Assembly (NCBI GenBank): GCA_963922205.1
Contig: CAWUHX010000004.1
Location: forward strand, 806,001-870,000
Length of the DNA stretch: 64,000 nt
Source of the DNA: Romanomermis culicivorax
Lineage: Eukaryota > Nematoda > Enoplea > Mermithida > Mermithidae
Direction of reading: 5' to 3'
Under the pieces are notes generated by a model, which saw only the letters and a list, made by a program, of their open reading frames with translations, was not told where the DNA came from and ran no database searches. The position numbers were made by a program, and so were the translations under genes. Below, piece by piece: positions 31,615 to 42,718 of the stretch; positions within the stretch are counted from its first letter, which is position 1; every line of letters begins with the position of its first letter.

Positions 31615-32187
31615 TGTTGTAGTGTGTTTTCCGCCAATTTTTATCGTTTCGTCAACGCGCGTTAGAGGCCCGCAGGTAGCAAGTGGAGAGAGCAACGTGG
31701 ACCACTAGCAGCCATCTTACTGTAGCCCACGTCGGTACGCGTGCGCTGGTCTCTCTCAGTTATTATTATTAGTGTTATAATTTTTATGTGTTTCATACTA
31801 GTTGTGCGCCCCATTGGCCACCACTAGTCATTACTAGCCGCCTCCCACCATGCACCCTTTCGTCTTTTTCTCGCCCATGCATGGGAGTAGATTTTGTGTT
31901 TTATTTTCCTCGCCCGTCTTCGCTTTGTTCACGTAAGTTTTTGTGTTTTATTGCGTAACATTAAAAGGTAGAAAAACTCTCGCCTTTCGATATTGCGCAA
32001 TAAGGGAGACAATTAAAGAACTTAGACTTTCTTTAATTGTTGGGACAATTAGTGTTGGGGTTTAAGTACCAGTAATTAGATTATCAGGTAAATGTGGGTG
32101 TGGGAAGCATGTACATTAAGGACGCAACCTCGGAATCCCAATCCTGCTCACGCCGCATTATCACCGCCCCAAAAGCAAAATACAACA
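31615..32187 (+). repeat. 3' LTR, 573 bp
   Basis: Starts TGTTGTAGTG and ends TACAACA, so its termini are a 5-bp inverted repeat (TGTTG/CAACA). It is followed by the ATTA duplication at 32188-32191. Confidence 0.93.
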
Positions 32188-32191
32188 ATTA

Positions 32192-32320
32192 TGCTTTTGG
32201 ATAGTTTGCTTGAAAATTTGTTCCAATGCTTGTACATTAAATTTTGAATTCAAAAATTTCAATTTTTTCCTCAATTTTAATGAATTAACAGGTCTAAAAA
32301 CACCAGGAGACTTGAATTTT
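32192..32320. repeat. repeat R2, right part of the LTR element's insertion site
   Basis: Continues the R2 text interrupted at 17836 (tgcttttggatagtttgc, then a form of aaaatttgttcaatgcttgta). Confidence 0.65.
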
Positions 32321-32680
32321 ATTTGATTCCGATTAGAATCATCTAATTTTATTTAGTTCTTGGGCCGGCGTGTAGCGCCGGGAAAATTTTTTGATTTTCA
32401 CTTTCTAAAACACTGGAAAATGAACCTTCATAACATTGGGAAATAAATTAAAATCAGACTGATGAAGTGTAATTTGCTTCCCATTCCAGCGCGAAGCGCC
32501 AGAAAAATTTTCGGGTTTTTGTATTCTAAAACGCTGAAAAATAAATCTCTCCAACAGATAATTCGTGAACAAATGTTTTAAAATCGCGTTCTAGAGTAAT
32601 GTCTTCAATTTCCACGTGCACTAAACGCAAAAGTTCAGATTGCAAACGTTTAAAAAATTCTCGTTTCCCATTAAAATCGG
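32321..32680. repeat. partial repeat R1 copy
   Basis: Shares gattagaatcatctaatttt and ctaaaacgctgaaaaataaa with other R1 copies. Micro-palindromes lie at 32368-32383 and 32487-32503. The right end is cut within the aaaaaattc phrase. Confidence 0.6.
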
Positions 32681-32989
32681 TTCTTAAACATGTCACAGAG
32701 ATTTCAACAGGAAGCGGCCTTATATTTCTTATCAAAGAATTTTTTTTTGTTATCGCATTTCCTTTTTTACATCATTGGTTTGAGCGTTTTTGTAGATTGT
32801 TTCATGTACGTTACGACTGTAAAATGACTTAGAATTTACAAAATAAGTGTTTTATGTTCGGTTGCGTCGCATTAGAACATAATCAATTGATACTTTTGAT
32901 CAGGAAAACTGAAATGAAGTGCACATTGCTTGTTTAGTTACCGCGTGTCCGTACTCTATACTGTATCAAGTAGAATAATGGAGCAATCA
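32681..32989. other. no gene seen
   Basis: AT-rich sequence with no convincing ORF and no match to the repeat families described here. Confidence 0.4.
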
Positions 32990-33429
32990 GTGTTTTTTTT
33001 TGTGCCAAAACATGGTTTTTGGCACAAAAAAATTTGGAATGGCACAAAAAATTTTGAGCGTTTGTGCGAATTGGCACAAATTTTTTGGCTGGTCAAATAT
33101 TAAATTTCCTTGATTTTTAGACATTTTAGGGCCTGAAAAAGCAAAAAATTTTCGGCGCTCCGCGCCGAATCAATGAATATAATATTTCCCATTCGTATAT
33201 TTGACCCGAACGCAAACGATCTCTCTTCGAACAGTGTATGAGTATCGTTGCAACAAACTTTATAGGCTGTCAAGACTGATGAGTGAAAAGAAATTCTGAA
33301 TATTCTCTCTTCATTCAGTCAGATTCGGATTTAAAACTGAAATTCTTTTTGGGTTTGATTGATTCAAATAGAAAAGTCGATATTGTTGATAATGGTACAA
33401 TGTTTCGATCGAAAATTAACACGATTTTC
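32990..33429. repeat. repeat R3 (ggcacaaa-rich), left part
   Basis: Short phrases ggcacaaaaaa, gagcgtttgtgc and ttggcacaaatttt recur, followed by a GC micro-palindrome (33150-33169) and a shared tail (tggtacaatgtttcgatcg). Related copies are at about 34360-35330 and 48660-48890. It is interrupted at 33430 by the next element and resumes at 34052. Confidence 0.65.
33422..33429 (+). repeat. left 8-bp target duplication
   Basis: CGATTTTC is repeated exactly at 34052-34059, on the other side of the element at 33430-34051. Confidence 0.75.
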
Positions 33430-33488
33430 GGGTAAACTGGGGATCATGGTGGCCGCCGAAGGCGGCCACCATGATCCCCAGTTTACCC
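33430..33488. repeat. perfect 28-bp hairpin with a 3-base loop
   Basis: Arms at 33430-33457 and 33461-33488 are exact reverse complements around gaa. The left arm is also the left TIR of the surrounding element, so that end is a palindrome on its own. Confidence 0.95.
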
Positions 33489-33834
33489 ACACTGGAATTC
33501 AGTTGAAAAGATTAGGCGGTTTGGAGCATGGGAAACTTTTATTCATGGCTGGGGAGCTAACGGTTCAAAAGTTATGAGCACGCTTGGAGAGCATGGTTAA
33601 ACATAAAAAAACGCATGAATTTTGGAGAAAAATTGAGCGAGGTACAGTAACCGGGTCGTTCCCCGGAGACTTGGATGCACATACATGTACCTGCAGTTAG
33701 ATTTCGAGTGACTGCCACTGAGAATAGCTGATAAATTTGCATGTCGCACGAAAATAGGGGGCACCTTTGCGAAAGTTGAGAATTTTATTGACGCATTTTC
33801 GGTTTTTTGTGGAAGGTTGCTTCCGGTTGTGGGC

Positions 33835-33892
33835 TTAGGCTTAGGCTTAGGCTTAGGGGCTTAGGCTTAGGCTTAGGCTTAGGCTTAGGCTT
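33835..33892 (+). repeat. interstitial TTAGGC array, about 9 units
   Basis: Nine or so copies of the nematode telomere hexamer, with one GG insertion near 33858. It lies within the TIR element 33430-34051, not at a chromosome end. Confidence 0.93.
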
Positions 33893-34051
33893 TTGAAAAA
33901 AAATTTGCATAAAATTTATTCAAATTTTTTTTTCCTTCCCGTCTCTTTCCGAGACCCAATTCCACTTCCATTGGATGCGCAACACCATAAAACCCCCAAA
34001 AACAGCCGTTTTGGAAATTTTCACTTGGCCACCATGTTCCCCAAATTTTCC

Positions 34052-34634
34052 CGATTTTCTACTTTATTTTCTCTAGTCTTTACATGGTTGTTAAATATAC
34101 ATAACATAGATATTCGTTCGTAGTCGAAAATTGAATCAATTTGAACTTCCTGAACAATTCTAGAGCTATTTAAATTGTCTCAGCATTCCATTTCTTTTTG
34201 GGATTTCGTGAACCACTTTGTTGCGCTGTTTTTTCTTTTCTCACTGACATGGTTAGCTGAAAAATAGGTTGGGCACGATTTTTACAAAAAATTAACGCGT
34301 TAAACGTTAACTTTTTATCAAACTTTTGGCCTAAAACTTTTCCGCAGTTTTCAGTATGTCTCTAGTGAAAAAACATTTTTTGTGCCATTGGCACAAATTT
34401 TTTTGGCCCCTTGTGCCAATTGGCACAAATGTCCGCGCTGAAATGACACAAAAAATTTTGAGCGTTTGTGCCAATTGGCGCAAAATTTTTGGCTGGTCAA
34501 AAATTAAATTTCCTTGATTTTTAGACGTCTTAGGGGCTGAAAACGGGAAAAATTTTCGGCGCCTCGCGCCGAGTCATCGAATATAATATTTTCTATTTGT
34601 ATATTTGACCCGAACGCGAACGATTCCTCTTCGA
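34052..34634. repeat. repeat R3 tail and start of a second R3 copy
   Basis: After the target duplication the first R3 copy resumes (tactttattttctctagtc) and ends near 34340. A second copy then starts, with GCACAA phrases and a micro-palindrome at 34556-34572. No gene is seen. Confidence 0.55.
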
Positions 34635-34876
34635 CATACCTGTACTTGGGGGGGTTGGGGGGGACCCCCCCCCCCCAACTTGGCTAACCCAGTACCCAAA
34701 ATCATTCCCCCCCCAACCCCCCCAGTTGGGAAAAAATTAAAAAAATTTGCCAAAAAGTGTATGTTTTTTTGGCCTTTTTGGGGAAAAATGTCGACTTTTT
34801 CCTACCCCCCCCCCCCCAAAATTTCGGATTTACCCCCCCCCCCCCCCCCCAACTGGTCGGAGGTCTTACAGGTATG
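34635..34876. mobile_element. poly-G miniature element, complete, inverted, 242 bp
   Basis: TIRs catacctgta and tacaggtatg. CTCTTCGA is duplicated exactly at 34627-34634 and 34877-34884. Orientation is opposite to the copy at 26256-26482. Spacers match that copy, while the homopolymer runs differ in length. It interrupts an R3 copy. Confidence 0.92.
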
Positions 34877-35343
34877 CTCTTCGAACAGTGTATTAGTATC
34901 GTTGCAGCAAACTCTATAGGCTGTCAATGTCAACGACTGATGGATGAAAAGAAATTATAAATATTCTCTGTCCATTCAGTCGAATTCGGATTTAAAACTG
35001 AAATTCTCACTTTTCGTGTTTGATTGATCCAAATAGAATAATAGAAAAATCGATATCGTTGGTAATGGTACAATGTTTCGATCGAAAATTCACACAATTT
35101 TCGACTTTATTTTCTCTAATAGTCTTAACATTGTTGTTAAATATACCTTACCGATAGATATTCATATTCGTAGTCAAAAATTGAATCAGTCTGAAGAATT
35201 TCCTGAACATTTCTAGAGTTATTTAAATTTTCTCAGCATCCATTCCTTTTTCAGTCGTCGTGAACTATTTTCCCGCACAGTTTTTTCTTATCTAACTGAC
35301 ATGGTTAGCTGAAAAAATAGGTAGTATTTTTATCTAACTGACA
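34877..35343. repeat. repeat R3, right part of the second copy
   Basis: Parallel to 33190-33429 plus 34060-34300, in the same order (cgttgcagcaaactctatag, attcggatttaaaactg, tggtacaatgtttcgatcg). No gene is seen. Confidence 0.6.
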
Positions 35344-35456
35344 TCATACCTGTAAGACCTCCGACCAGTTGGGGGGGGGGGTAGGAAAAAGTCGAAATTT
35401 TTCCCAGAAAAGGCCAAAAAACGGCTAAATTTTATAAGTCGGTTCCCGGCCTTCAG
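35344..35456. mobile_element. truncated poly-G miniature element
   Basis: Left end catacctgtaagacctccg, a G-tract and gtcgaaatttttccc are present. It breaks off after aaaaggccaaaaaacgg. Confidence 0.6.
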
Positions 35457-36478
35457 CACCGTTTTTTTTCCTCGAAGATTTTTTCCACATGAGAACCGGA
35501 CCCAAAATTTTTTTCCTCATTTTCCAAAAAATTTCCTCATTTTTAAAAACGCTCATAATGCGGCTACGGATGCTTTTTTATGCATTTTAGGAGCATACCC
35601 AAGCATTTTGTTGTATTTGGAGTCAGAAACCTGCAAAAATGAGAAAAAAATTGAGAGAGAAAATTCTAGTTATATTTGCCAAAATGAGCACATGAGGAAT
35701 ATATTGGTGTTCTACACGAGCGGGGGAAGCATGTTAACGATAGAGTTCTCGGGAATTTATCCGCTATTAACATTTCTATGGCTCTGATTAGAATCATCTA
35801 ATTTTATTTAGTTCTTGGTCCGGCGCGGAGCGCCGGAAAAATTTTTTAATTTTCACTTTCTAAAACGCTGGAAAATTAACCTTCACAACGTTGAGAAATA
35901 AATTAAAATCAAACTGATGAACTGTAATTTTTTCCCCATTCCGGCGCCAAGCGCCGGAAAAATTTTCGGGTTTTTATATTCTAAAACGCTAGAAAATAAA
36001 TCTCTCCAACAGATATTCATAAATAGAAGTTCTAAAATCGCAGTCTAGAATGATGTCTTCAATTTCCATCTTCAATAAATGCAAGAGTCCAGGTTGCCAA
36101 CGTTTAAAAAATTCCAAACATCGAGTCGAGAGGAAAAATTGAGAGAATTGGTTAAAAATGTCAATTTTGGGCGACATAATGGACTGTTGACGATTAGAAA
36201 ATGAAACGAGCTAACTTGATTGATAGAAACTGTTGAGCATTAATTAGTAAGTCGAAGTAGATATGCTAATGGCTGCGCCTGATAGAAAATAGTTAAGATT
36301 ATACCCATGACCGGCGCGAAGCGTGGGAAAATTTTGAGATTTTGACCTTTTGAAGTCCACTAAAACGCATCTTTTCGGTTTAGAGTACTCCAAAATTTTT
36401 TCCACAATGAGAACCATACCCAAAATTTTTTTCTCCATTTCGAAATTTTTTTCTCCAAAAGACCCCATTTGAGGAAAC
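35457..36478. repeat. repeat R1, near full-length copy
   Basis: Starts caccgttttttttcctcg and ends ccatttgaggaaac, giving the inverted R1 termini. Three micro-palindromes lie at 35819-35836 (ccggcgcggagcgccgg), 35941-35957 and 36311-36326. It has no coding capacity. Confidence 0.7.
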
Positions 36479-37172
36479 ATACCCCCCTACCCCCTATGTG
36501 TAACCCAAATTTTTATTCGATTAGCTGGTTGAAAACATCTGTATTTTGTTAAAGCCTGAACATCATTAGACCGGAAAAGTCAAATTTTAAATCATGAAGT
36601 CAGTGTTAAAAAATTCATCTTTCAATGTTCTGGAGTATTTGATCCGAAAATTAAAAAAAAGAAAAGAAAATCCGAAGCAACAATGATGCAGTTTATGATT
36701 CTTCATTTTTGCTAAGCATAGATATGTCAGCCGTCGAATTTGTATGAAATTTAGGTTTTTCGCGCCTTGGTTTTTTGTTTCTAAAGCTATGAATTTTGGT
36801 AAATTCTTATCATAATTTGAGTCGAAAATGAAAATTTTTGTTTCTTATCGATTTTCGATAAATTACTGGCTTTGCAAAAAAAACAATAGTTTTTGTATTG
36901 TGATAACTATGGCTGATTTTTCAATTTTTTTTTCTTTTTTTATTTGTTTTTGAAGCAGTTTTACGCAGAACTTATTCTTTCCAAAAGTAATATTTTAAAA
37001 AAAAATTTCATTTGCTGGTTTTGGCCGGTTTTTAAAGCATCTTTGGCCGGTTTTCATTTGCCAATCTGGCAACACTGGTCAAGATTTTGGTCAATATTGT
37101 CATTACTGTTTTTGCTCTGTCAGCATTGCTTTCCAGAGCTCCCTCATTTTGATCCGTCATCATGAGTGTGGC

Positions 37173-37361
37173 CTACATCTTTGTGGTTGTTTTACACCGT
37201 TTGCACCCAGAATCAAAAGTTTGAGGACCCTGCCCCCTGGAAAATTCTTGCCATGCATGTCTGGCACTGATGATAGTAAGATTTGCATGATTGTACGAGT
37301 TTTCTAAGTTGGGACAGAACGAAAGTTTGTAATTAGCACAGTCCAGATCCAGTCGTCTCAC
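37173..37361 (-). other. conserved reverse ORF in the upstream spacer
   Basis: A 62-codon reverse-strand frame ends in a stretch shared with 57878-58060 and, less well, near 54770-54960 (CPNLE, SYNHANL, FSRGQGPQTFDSGCK). Conservation across three block copies may reflect only recent duplication. On the forward strand it is close to the decayed F-box fragment. A function is not assigned. Confidence 0.25.
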
Positions 37362-37394
37362 ATTACCAACTCACAAACCAAAACGGCAAAGGTT

Positions 37395-37703
37395 GTAGGA
37401 GCAATTAATAACCAAATTTCAAAAGTTGCATTGAATCGGAGTTGCATCGATTTTGATCGAATCTTCACTGATTCTTGGATGAAAATAATAAAAAAATATT
37501 GTTTCGGCCTGCATGAGTTGACATCTTTCATTTGGAAAAACAGATGTTTTGTTCCGACTCATTCATTTGTACCTGGGTATTTTGAGGATAATTTCATCAT
37601 CCTTCTTCCCAGCTTACAAAAACCGAAAAATTTGGAAATTGATCCAGATTTTCTTCAAATATTCGACTGGGAAAATTTACTGTTCTGTGCAAAATTCTCA
37701 TAA
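37395..37703 (+). pseudogene. decayed first-exon fragment of an F-box/LRR-like gene
   Basis: Forward frames read FKSC, ELHR, then CIDFDRIFTDSWMKII and YFEDNFIILLPSLQKPKNLE. These match the neighbouring gene's CVDFDQIFTGSWIKVL and DFEENFFILLRSLEK, with gaps and a frame change. The N-terminus and everything after about residue 130 are missing. It is a truncated sister copy about 1 kb upstream of the intact gene, and it has an equal in the other block (58085-58415). Confidence 0.8.
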
Positions 37704-37789
37704 TTCTCCACAACTTAGTGCGTATATAAACGGGGATAAATTGTATTCCAATGAATTACGACAGAGGATAAAAATATAAAGAAATTAAA

Positions 37790-38640
37790 AAAAGTTATTC
37801 ATTATTTTTGTCACTTTTACTAATTTTCACATTTTTTTGTTTTCATTGATTTTTTCTTTTTTATTAGTATTCATTTTTGGTCGTACTTCTATTTTTTAGC
37901 ATTTTCATTCACTTTTTCTTTTTCATTTCCTAATTATTTCTATTCATTTTTATTTTCTATGCTTTGTTTTTATGTTTCATTACTCTTATTCATTTTTCCT
38001 TTTTTCTTTCAATTTATATTAACTTTTTTGTACACATTTTTCACCTTGATAGTTTTTTATTTATTTTTTCTCTTTTTTTATCAATTTTTTATTATTTTCA
38101 TTTATATTTCAATTTTTTGTTTTAATATTTTTTCTGAATGCTCAATAACTTTCCATACGTATGAGGCCTATATATACGTTTTCTATGCATATCAAAATCT
38201 ACACTATTTTCTTTTATACTTTGTGCATTTAACATGTCAAAAATGGTTTATTTTTTGGTCGTTTTCTCCAGAAATTTTTTTCCTTCCATTTTCTCAAATT
38301 TTTTCTTTTCATTTCTTAATTATTTTCATTCATTTTTTAGTTTTTTGTTTTTTTATTTTCTATCGGTTTTATTCATTTTTCATTTTTATCAATTTTTTCC
38401 TTCTCATTTCTTATTTATTTTCATAGGTTCATTTTTTCTTTTCGTTTCCAGCCTATTTTTTCTTCTCATTTCCTAATTATTTATTTTCATTTTTATTTTC
38501 TATTTTTTTTTGTTTTTTGCTCCATTACCTTTATTGATTTTTCATGTTTTTCTTTCAATTTAAATTAATTTTTTGTGCTCATTTTTAACCCGATTGTTTC
38601 TTATTTATTTTTTTCACGAATTTTAGTTTTTTGATTTTCA
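37790..38640 (+). repeat. T-rich low-complexity tract
   Basis: About 850 bases dominated by tttt, with recurring ttttcatttcttatttattttcat-like phrases. The Phe-rich ORFs here are by-products. The equal tract at 58490-59240 precedes the other gene copy. Such a tract could act as a promoter region or be a microsatellite expansion. The sequence does not decide. Confidence 0.8.
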
Positions 38641-38725
38641 TCTGGTTTCTGCATCATCGTCATCTGGAGAAAAAGTTGTTTCTTTTGTTCAGATATTTAG
38701 AATCTGCATCGATCACTTTATTCAT

Positions 38726-41055
38726 ATGGACGACGTCGTCATTATTACGGAAGTCTTAAAGTATTTCGACTTCGAAGAATTATGCATAGCGGAGCGAATA
38801 AGTCCAAATTTCAAAAGTTGCGTGGAATGGGAATTGCATCGGTTAAAATGCGTCGATTTTGATCAAATATTTACTGGTTCCTGGATAAAAGTTTTGAACA
38901 AAATCGAAGCGTATTGTTCCGGCCTGCATCATTTAAAAAATTTCCACAGTGTGACGTCTTTTGTGTTTAAGAACAATTGCTTGGATTTGCCTGATCCATT
39001 TACAGAAAAGGATTTTGAAGAAAATTTCTTTATCCTTCTTCGTAGTTTAGAAAAACTGACATGTTTAGAAATTGATTCGAATTTTATCGAATTATTTGGC
39101 TGGAAATGTGCATTGAGTTTTGTGGAAAAGGCTCGCAATTTGGGGCAACTTACTGTGTGTATAGAGAGCAAAAAAGTATCCAAGAAACAAGTGCGAGTGA
39201 GAATAAATAAAGTTATTATTGGCCATTCCGCCTTGACGAAATTGAAAATTATTCTACGTTGCAATTATGATTATGTCCAACATTATGATTTTTGGATTGA
39301 TTTATCATCATGTCGAAATTTGACTGATTTCACACTGAGATTATATGGAACAATGGGCAGTGTATATTATGAACAATTGTATGCATTGCTGGATGTTAAT
39401 TTGAATTTAGAAAGTTTTGACATTGATACAGTATCACATGATAATCTTCAGCTGATCGAAAAGTTGATGAGGTTGCCAAAATTAAAGAGTTTGTCGTTGC
39501 GCGTTCGTCAGTTCGATTACACCCAGCTCGATGACGATTTACCTTATCACAGAATTATGAAAGATTTGTATTTCGTTTCTTTGCAAAATATTCACGTTCA
39601 CTGTGAAGACTCGGAAAGTCACGCAAAATTCGTTGCTTTTCTACTATCCCGTAGTCCCCTGTTGAAAGAATTTTCTTTGAGAGCATACTCCCGAAATTTG
39701 GCGTTTTATCGCATTATTTTCGACAAGTTTCCACTTTACAATCAAATGGAAATTTTCAAATTAGACTATTCGCCGGCGCCACATGATCTACAGTGGTTTA
39801 TTCACAACGAAATATCAAAAATGGTTAATTTAATGTACTTTTGGATAAATAACAACGGTTTTTACTCCGATGAGTTTGAAAAGATCAGCGAATTAAGGAA
39901 ATTAAAATTGTAAGTTCCAATTCTGCTAATTATATTGATATTGGCTAAATTTTTGTTTCGTGATGAAGGGCTGAAAGAATAATTTTGTCCTTCCCCTTGT
40001 TCAGAAAATCATGGTGATCATTTTTCATCTATGCTGTATTAGCAAAAACGATTCCTGAGCGCATGGAATGCTGCTGAAGGGTGACCAATTTCAGTGAAAA
40101 AACAAAAAATGCGTGACTTTGTGATAAAATTAACATAGATGAACAGGAAGAAGCCTGAAGGGTCATTTATGCTTGACTTTTCCAACAGAACAGAGCGAAA
40201 TGCAATGGACACAACTTCTCTAAACCGAAGCGAAATTTTTGGAGGTTACCGTTGGTCATTTTCTAGAAAATTGTAGTCATCCTTTGTGATTTGGGAAGTG
40301 CCAAGCTGAACTTTTCAAGCCGTTTGGTTCCGTCGAAAAAGACAAGCATAATTTACCCTTAGGCCTAAGAACTAGATACTTGAAACCGAAAAATGACCAT
40401 CTGCCGAAAAGTAACATGAACTACGGTGTATTGCCTGTCATTCACCTGTCATGTGGATCATTACTACATTATTCATTATTTTTAACTGCTAAAAAACCTG
40501 CATCCTGTTTTTTTTAATCTGAGTCGATCGTTGAAGGTGGTAAGCTTGAACTGTTTTTCAATTCTTAAATTTTCTTTCAGTCTGCGTTGGTCACCAAAGA
40601 ATGGTGCAGCTTTGAAAATGATGAGTTCCAACTCTTTGTTGGAGGGTATGAATTTATACAATGAATCTGCGTCCCCAGGATCGTTCGACCTCATCTTGGA
40701 TCAATGTCCAAATTTACGTTATTTTGCAGTCGACATCCTGAATGCCGAACAAATCCGGAAATTGCCCCTCAAAGCGCCCAACCTGCGATATTTCCTAATA
40801 CGAATGCTCGACTATCGCGACTTATCCCAGATCGGAGATGCATTTATCTACGCACTGCAAAATTTGCCGAATTTACGTCAATTATTCATTCCTTTATTCA
40901 TTCCTGCAGTGCTGTACAATTCATTGTTCAAGCCGATTAAACGTTTGTCCAGGCAAAAAAGATTATCCATCATTACCGGCTGGCCTTGCTGTTCTTCAGA
41001 CGACTTGATCGACGAATGGATTCATCTTTGCTGCCAAGGAAACCCATCCACCTAA
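38726..41055 (+). CDS. F-box/LRR-like protein, copy 1, two exons, 552 aa
   Basis: Exon 1 38726-39909 and exon 2 40581-41055 join (phase 2, GT at 39910, AG at 40579-40580) to 553 codons with no stop. The ATG is shared with the paralogue (MDDVVIITEVLKYF). Residues 1-45 resemble an F-box (ITEVLKYFDFEELCIAERIS, FKSCVEWELHRLK), the module that binds Skp1 in SCF ubiquitin ligases. The rest shows irregular leucine-rich repeats, for example LSSCRNLTDFTLRLYG, LMRLPKLKSLSLRVRQF, LLSRSPLLKEFSLRAY, LDQCPNLRYFAVDILN and LPNLRQLFIP, that would recruit a substrate. No signal peptide or membrane segment is seen. F-box genes are often expanded in nematodes. The family assignment rests on pattern, not on a search. 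Confidence 0.8.
39910..40580 (+). other. intron of F-box/LRR-like copy 1
   Basis: Donor gtaagttcc and acceptor ttttctttcag. It is 671 bases long, unusually long for this compact gene, and the same position is occupied by a 772-base intron in the paralogue with recognisable similarity. Confidence 0.8.
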
Positions 41056-42150
41056 AATATTGGAACATCGAGAAACGTTCGGTGTCTTTTTTCTTTAAAT
41101 CAGATTTTTTGTCTTGGTTAGTTCGTAAACATGTTGTTCCAATTGGCATATGTCCCATTATTTTGCTTGCAATTGCATCAATGTACTGCGAATCCTTTAA
41201 TTGAACGGTTCAGTTTTGTTATTTCCACCAAAAAAACTTTCTTAAAAAGCAAAATTCTTCTCATAAAATTGTAGTTAAACCTTGAAAAGTAGAGATTTCC
41301 TGCTATGATTTCCCGTCTTTTCTTCATCTTCACTAAAACAGGAACACATTTTTGAAAAGTAAAAATTTTATTATAATTTTTATGTCAAATTGAGAGAAAC
41401 AGCAATTTCTTGTCAAAATTTTCAATCGTTTCTATAAAGAATCCATAATTTTGAACTAAAATTCGGAAAAATAGTAATTTATTTGTGTATAATTTCAGTT
41501 TCTTGACGTTTCTTTGCAGAAAAACCTGGGAAATTTTCTCGAGATGCGAATATTTTCTCCTGACTGTGACGTAAAATTGACAGAAATCGCAATTTTTTAG
41601 TAAAATTTATCATCATTTCCATCGAAAAAACCTGGCAACATTTTTTTCTAATATATTTTAAAAATAAAATCAGAAAAAATTCGCGAATTTTGGCTATATT
41701 TTCCATTGAGCTGGAAGAATTCTCTAAGGCGCAAAAAAATTTCTCCCAGTTTTGGAGTAAAATTGGAAAAAGATCGCCATTTCCTGCTGTAATTTTCTGT
41801 TTTTCGATCATTTTTACAAGAAAAACTGGAAAACATTCCTAAAATTTAAAAATTATTTGATAATTTTCATCTCAAATTGAGAGAAAGAGCAATTCATTGT
41901 TGTAATTTTCAATCGTTTCTATCAAGTAGAATAAGGCATTTTTTAGTGTGAAAATTCTACAGTATTACACACTTTTGGAAAATCATTGTGTAAAACTATA
42001 GAATCGTCTAGTAGAATTTTTAGTTATATTGGTATTTTTTGTCGGAATCCTGTTCTAACAGCCATATTTGATGTTGCAGACAAATTGTCGCATTTGTTTG
42101 AAAAATACTGTGAAATGATGTAATCACGGGTCAGACCGGACGTCGGATCC
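41056..42150 (+). repeat. D-unit downstream of copy 1
   Basis: Contains the shared 3' flank (tggaacatcgagaaacgttc) and then the reiterated AT-rich unit with tcgagatgcgaatatttt, ending near gtcggaatcctgttctaaca and atcacgggtcagacc. Reverse-strand ORFs here are by-products. Confidence 0.75.
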
Positions 42151-42443
42151 ACTATTTTTCTCCACATTTGCACTATAATAATGTGGAAAAAATCTTGTGG
42201 TCTTTCGAGTGTTTTCAGCTCTTTCAAACATTCTGATATTTTTAGGGTCGTTATTTATTTAAAATTGAATGAAAAATTGTAATTTTCTGTAGAAAAAGGT
42301 TTCCAGAAAACTATCTGACAGCTTAGTAGACTTCTGGAGAATCAATTTCCCGAAGATTTATTTCAGAAATTAGATTTGAACTTTCCAGTCAAAAATCGTG
42401 ATTTCTGAAAATTTGTCATTGAAAAATTTCAAAACTAGTCATT
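42151..42443. repeat. repeat R2 fragment
   Basis: Phrases tttgcactataataatgtgg, tctttcgagtgttttcagct and gaaaaatttcaaaactagt match 55815-56110. It ends at the TA where the Tc1-type element is inserted. Confidence 0.6.
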
Positions 42444-42718
42444 TACAGTCCGATGCACAAACAAGGCCTAGAAACTTCAAACACAAAGAGTTTGTGGATT
42501 CTTTGAAGGTTTGAAGACGAAAAAATATTCTCAAACAGTCCACAAACAATTCGCAAACATTTCTCAAACACTCGCCAGTCATAGCTCAAACAATTCACAA
42601 ACATTTCTCAAACACTGTTTGTCCTTTATAGTCTAGCTGAAAAGTATATAAATGTCACCTTTGTGTCATAAATCATTGGAAAAACTTATATTTACCATAG
42701 GCAGGAAAGCGTTCGGAT

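Larger units (their letters stand above)
17837..32187 (+). mobile_element. Ty3/Gypsy-type LTR retroelement with a large extra 3' coding region, 14.35 kb
   Basis: Two near-identical LTRs (17837-18408 and 31615-32187), each TG...CA, bound the element with a 4-bp ATTA duplication. A primer-binding candidate follows the 5' LTR and a G-rich polypurine tract precedes the 3' LTR. The order gag, protease, RT, RNase H, integrase is that of Ty3/Gypsy. After integrase comes about 400 bases without clear coding, then a 4.7-kb coding region not found in ordinary Gypsy elements. GC content is higher than its surroundings. Several stops, frameshifts and altered catalytic residues show this copy is inactive, while the small LTR divergence suggests a fairly recent insertion. 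Confidence 0.95.
33430..34051. mobile_element. TIR element, 622 bp, carrying a TTAGGC array
   Basis: The left end gggtaaactggggatcatgg is matched in inverted form at the right end (ccaccatgttccccaaatt), with a few mismatches and one indel. Both sides carry CGATTTTC. An R3 copy without this element (near 35090-35110) shows the empty-site order. The 72-aa and 76-aa ORFs inside have no recognised features. Confidence 0.75.
36485..42150 (+). repeat. duplicated block A1 (F-box/LRR-like gene and flanks)
   Basis: The same order of sequence recurs at 57225-62725: a tgtgtaacccaaatttttat start, upstream spacer, decayed gene fragment, T-rich tract, two-exon gene and D-unit. 54075-54990 repeats only the first part and 47107-48655 only the last. 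Coding differences are scattered, so the duplication is not brand new. Confidence 0.85.

Noticed and set aside
33835..33892. Chromosome end or telomere
   Set aside because: Unique sequence and repeats continue on both sides, and the array is short and enclosed by element ends.
37959..38476. Phe/Leu-rich ORFs suggesting membrane proteins
   Set aside because: They lie in the T-rich low-complexity tract, and the same tract in the other block gives different frames.
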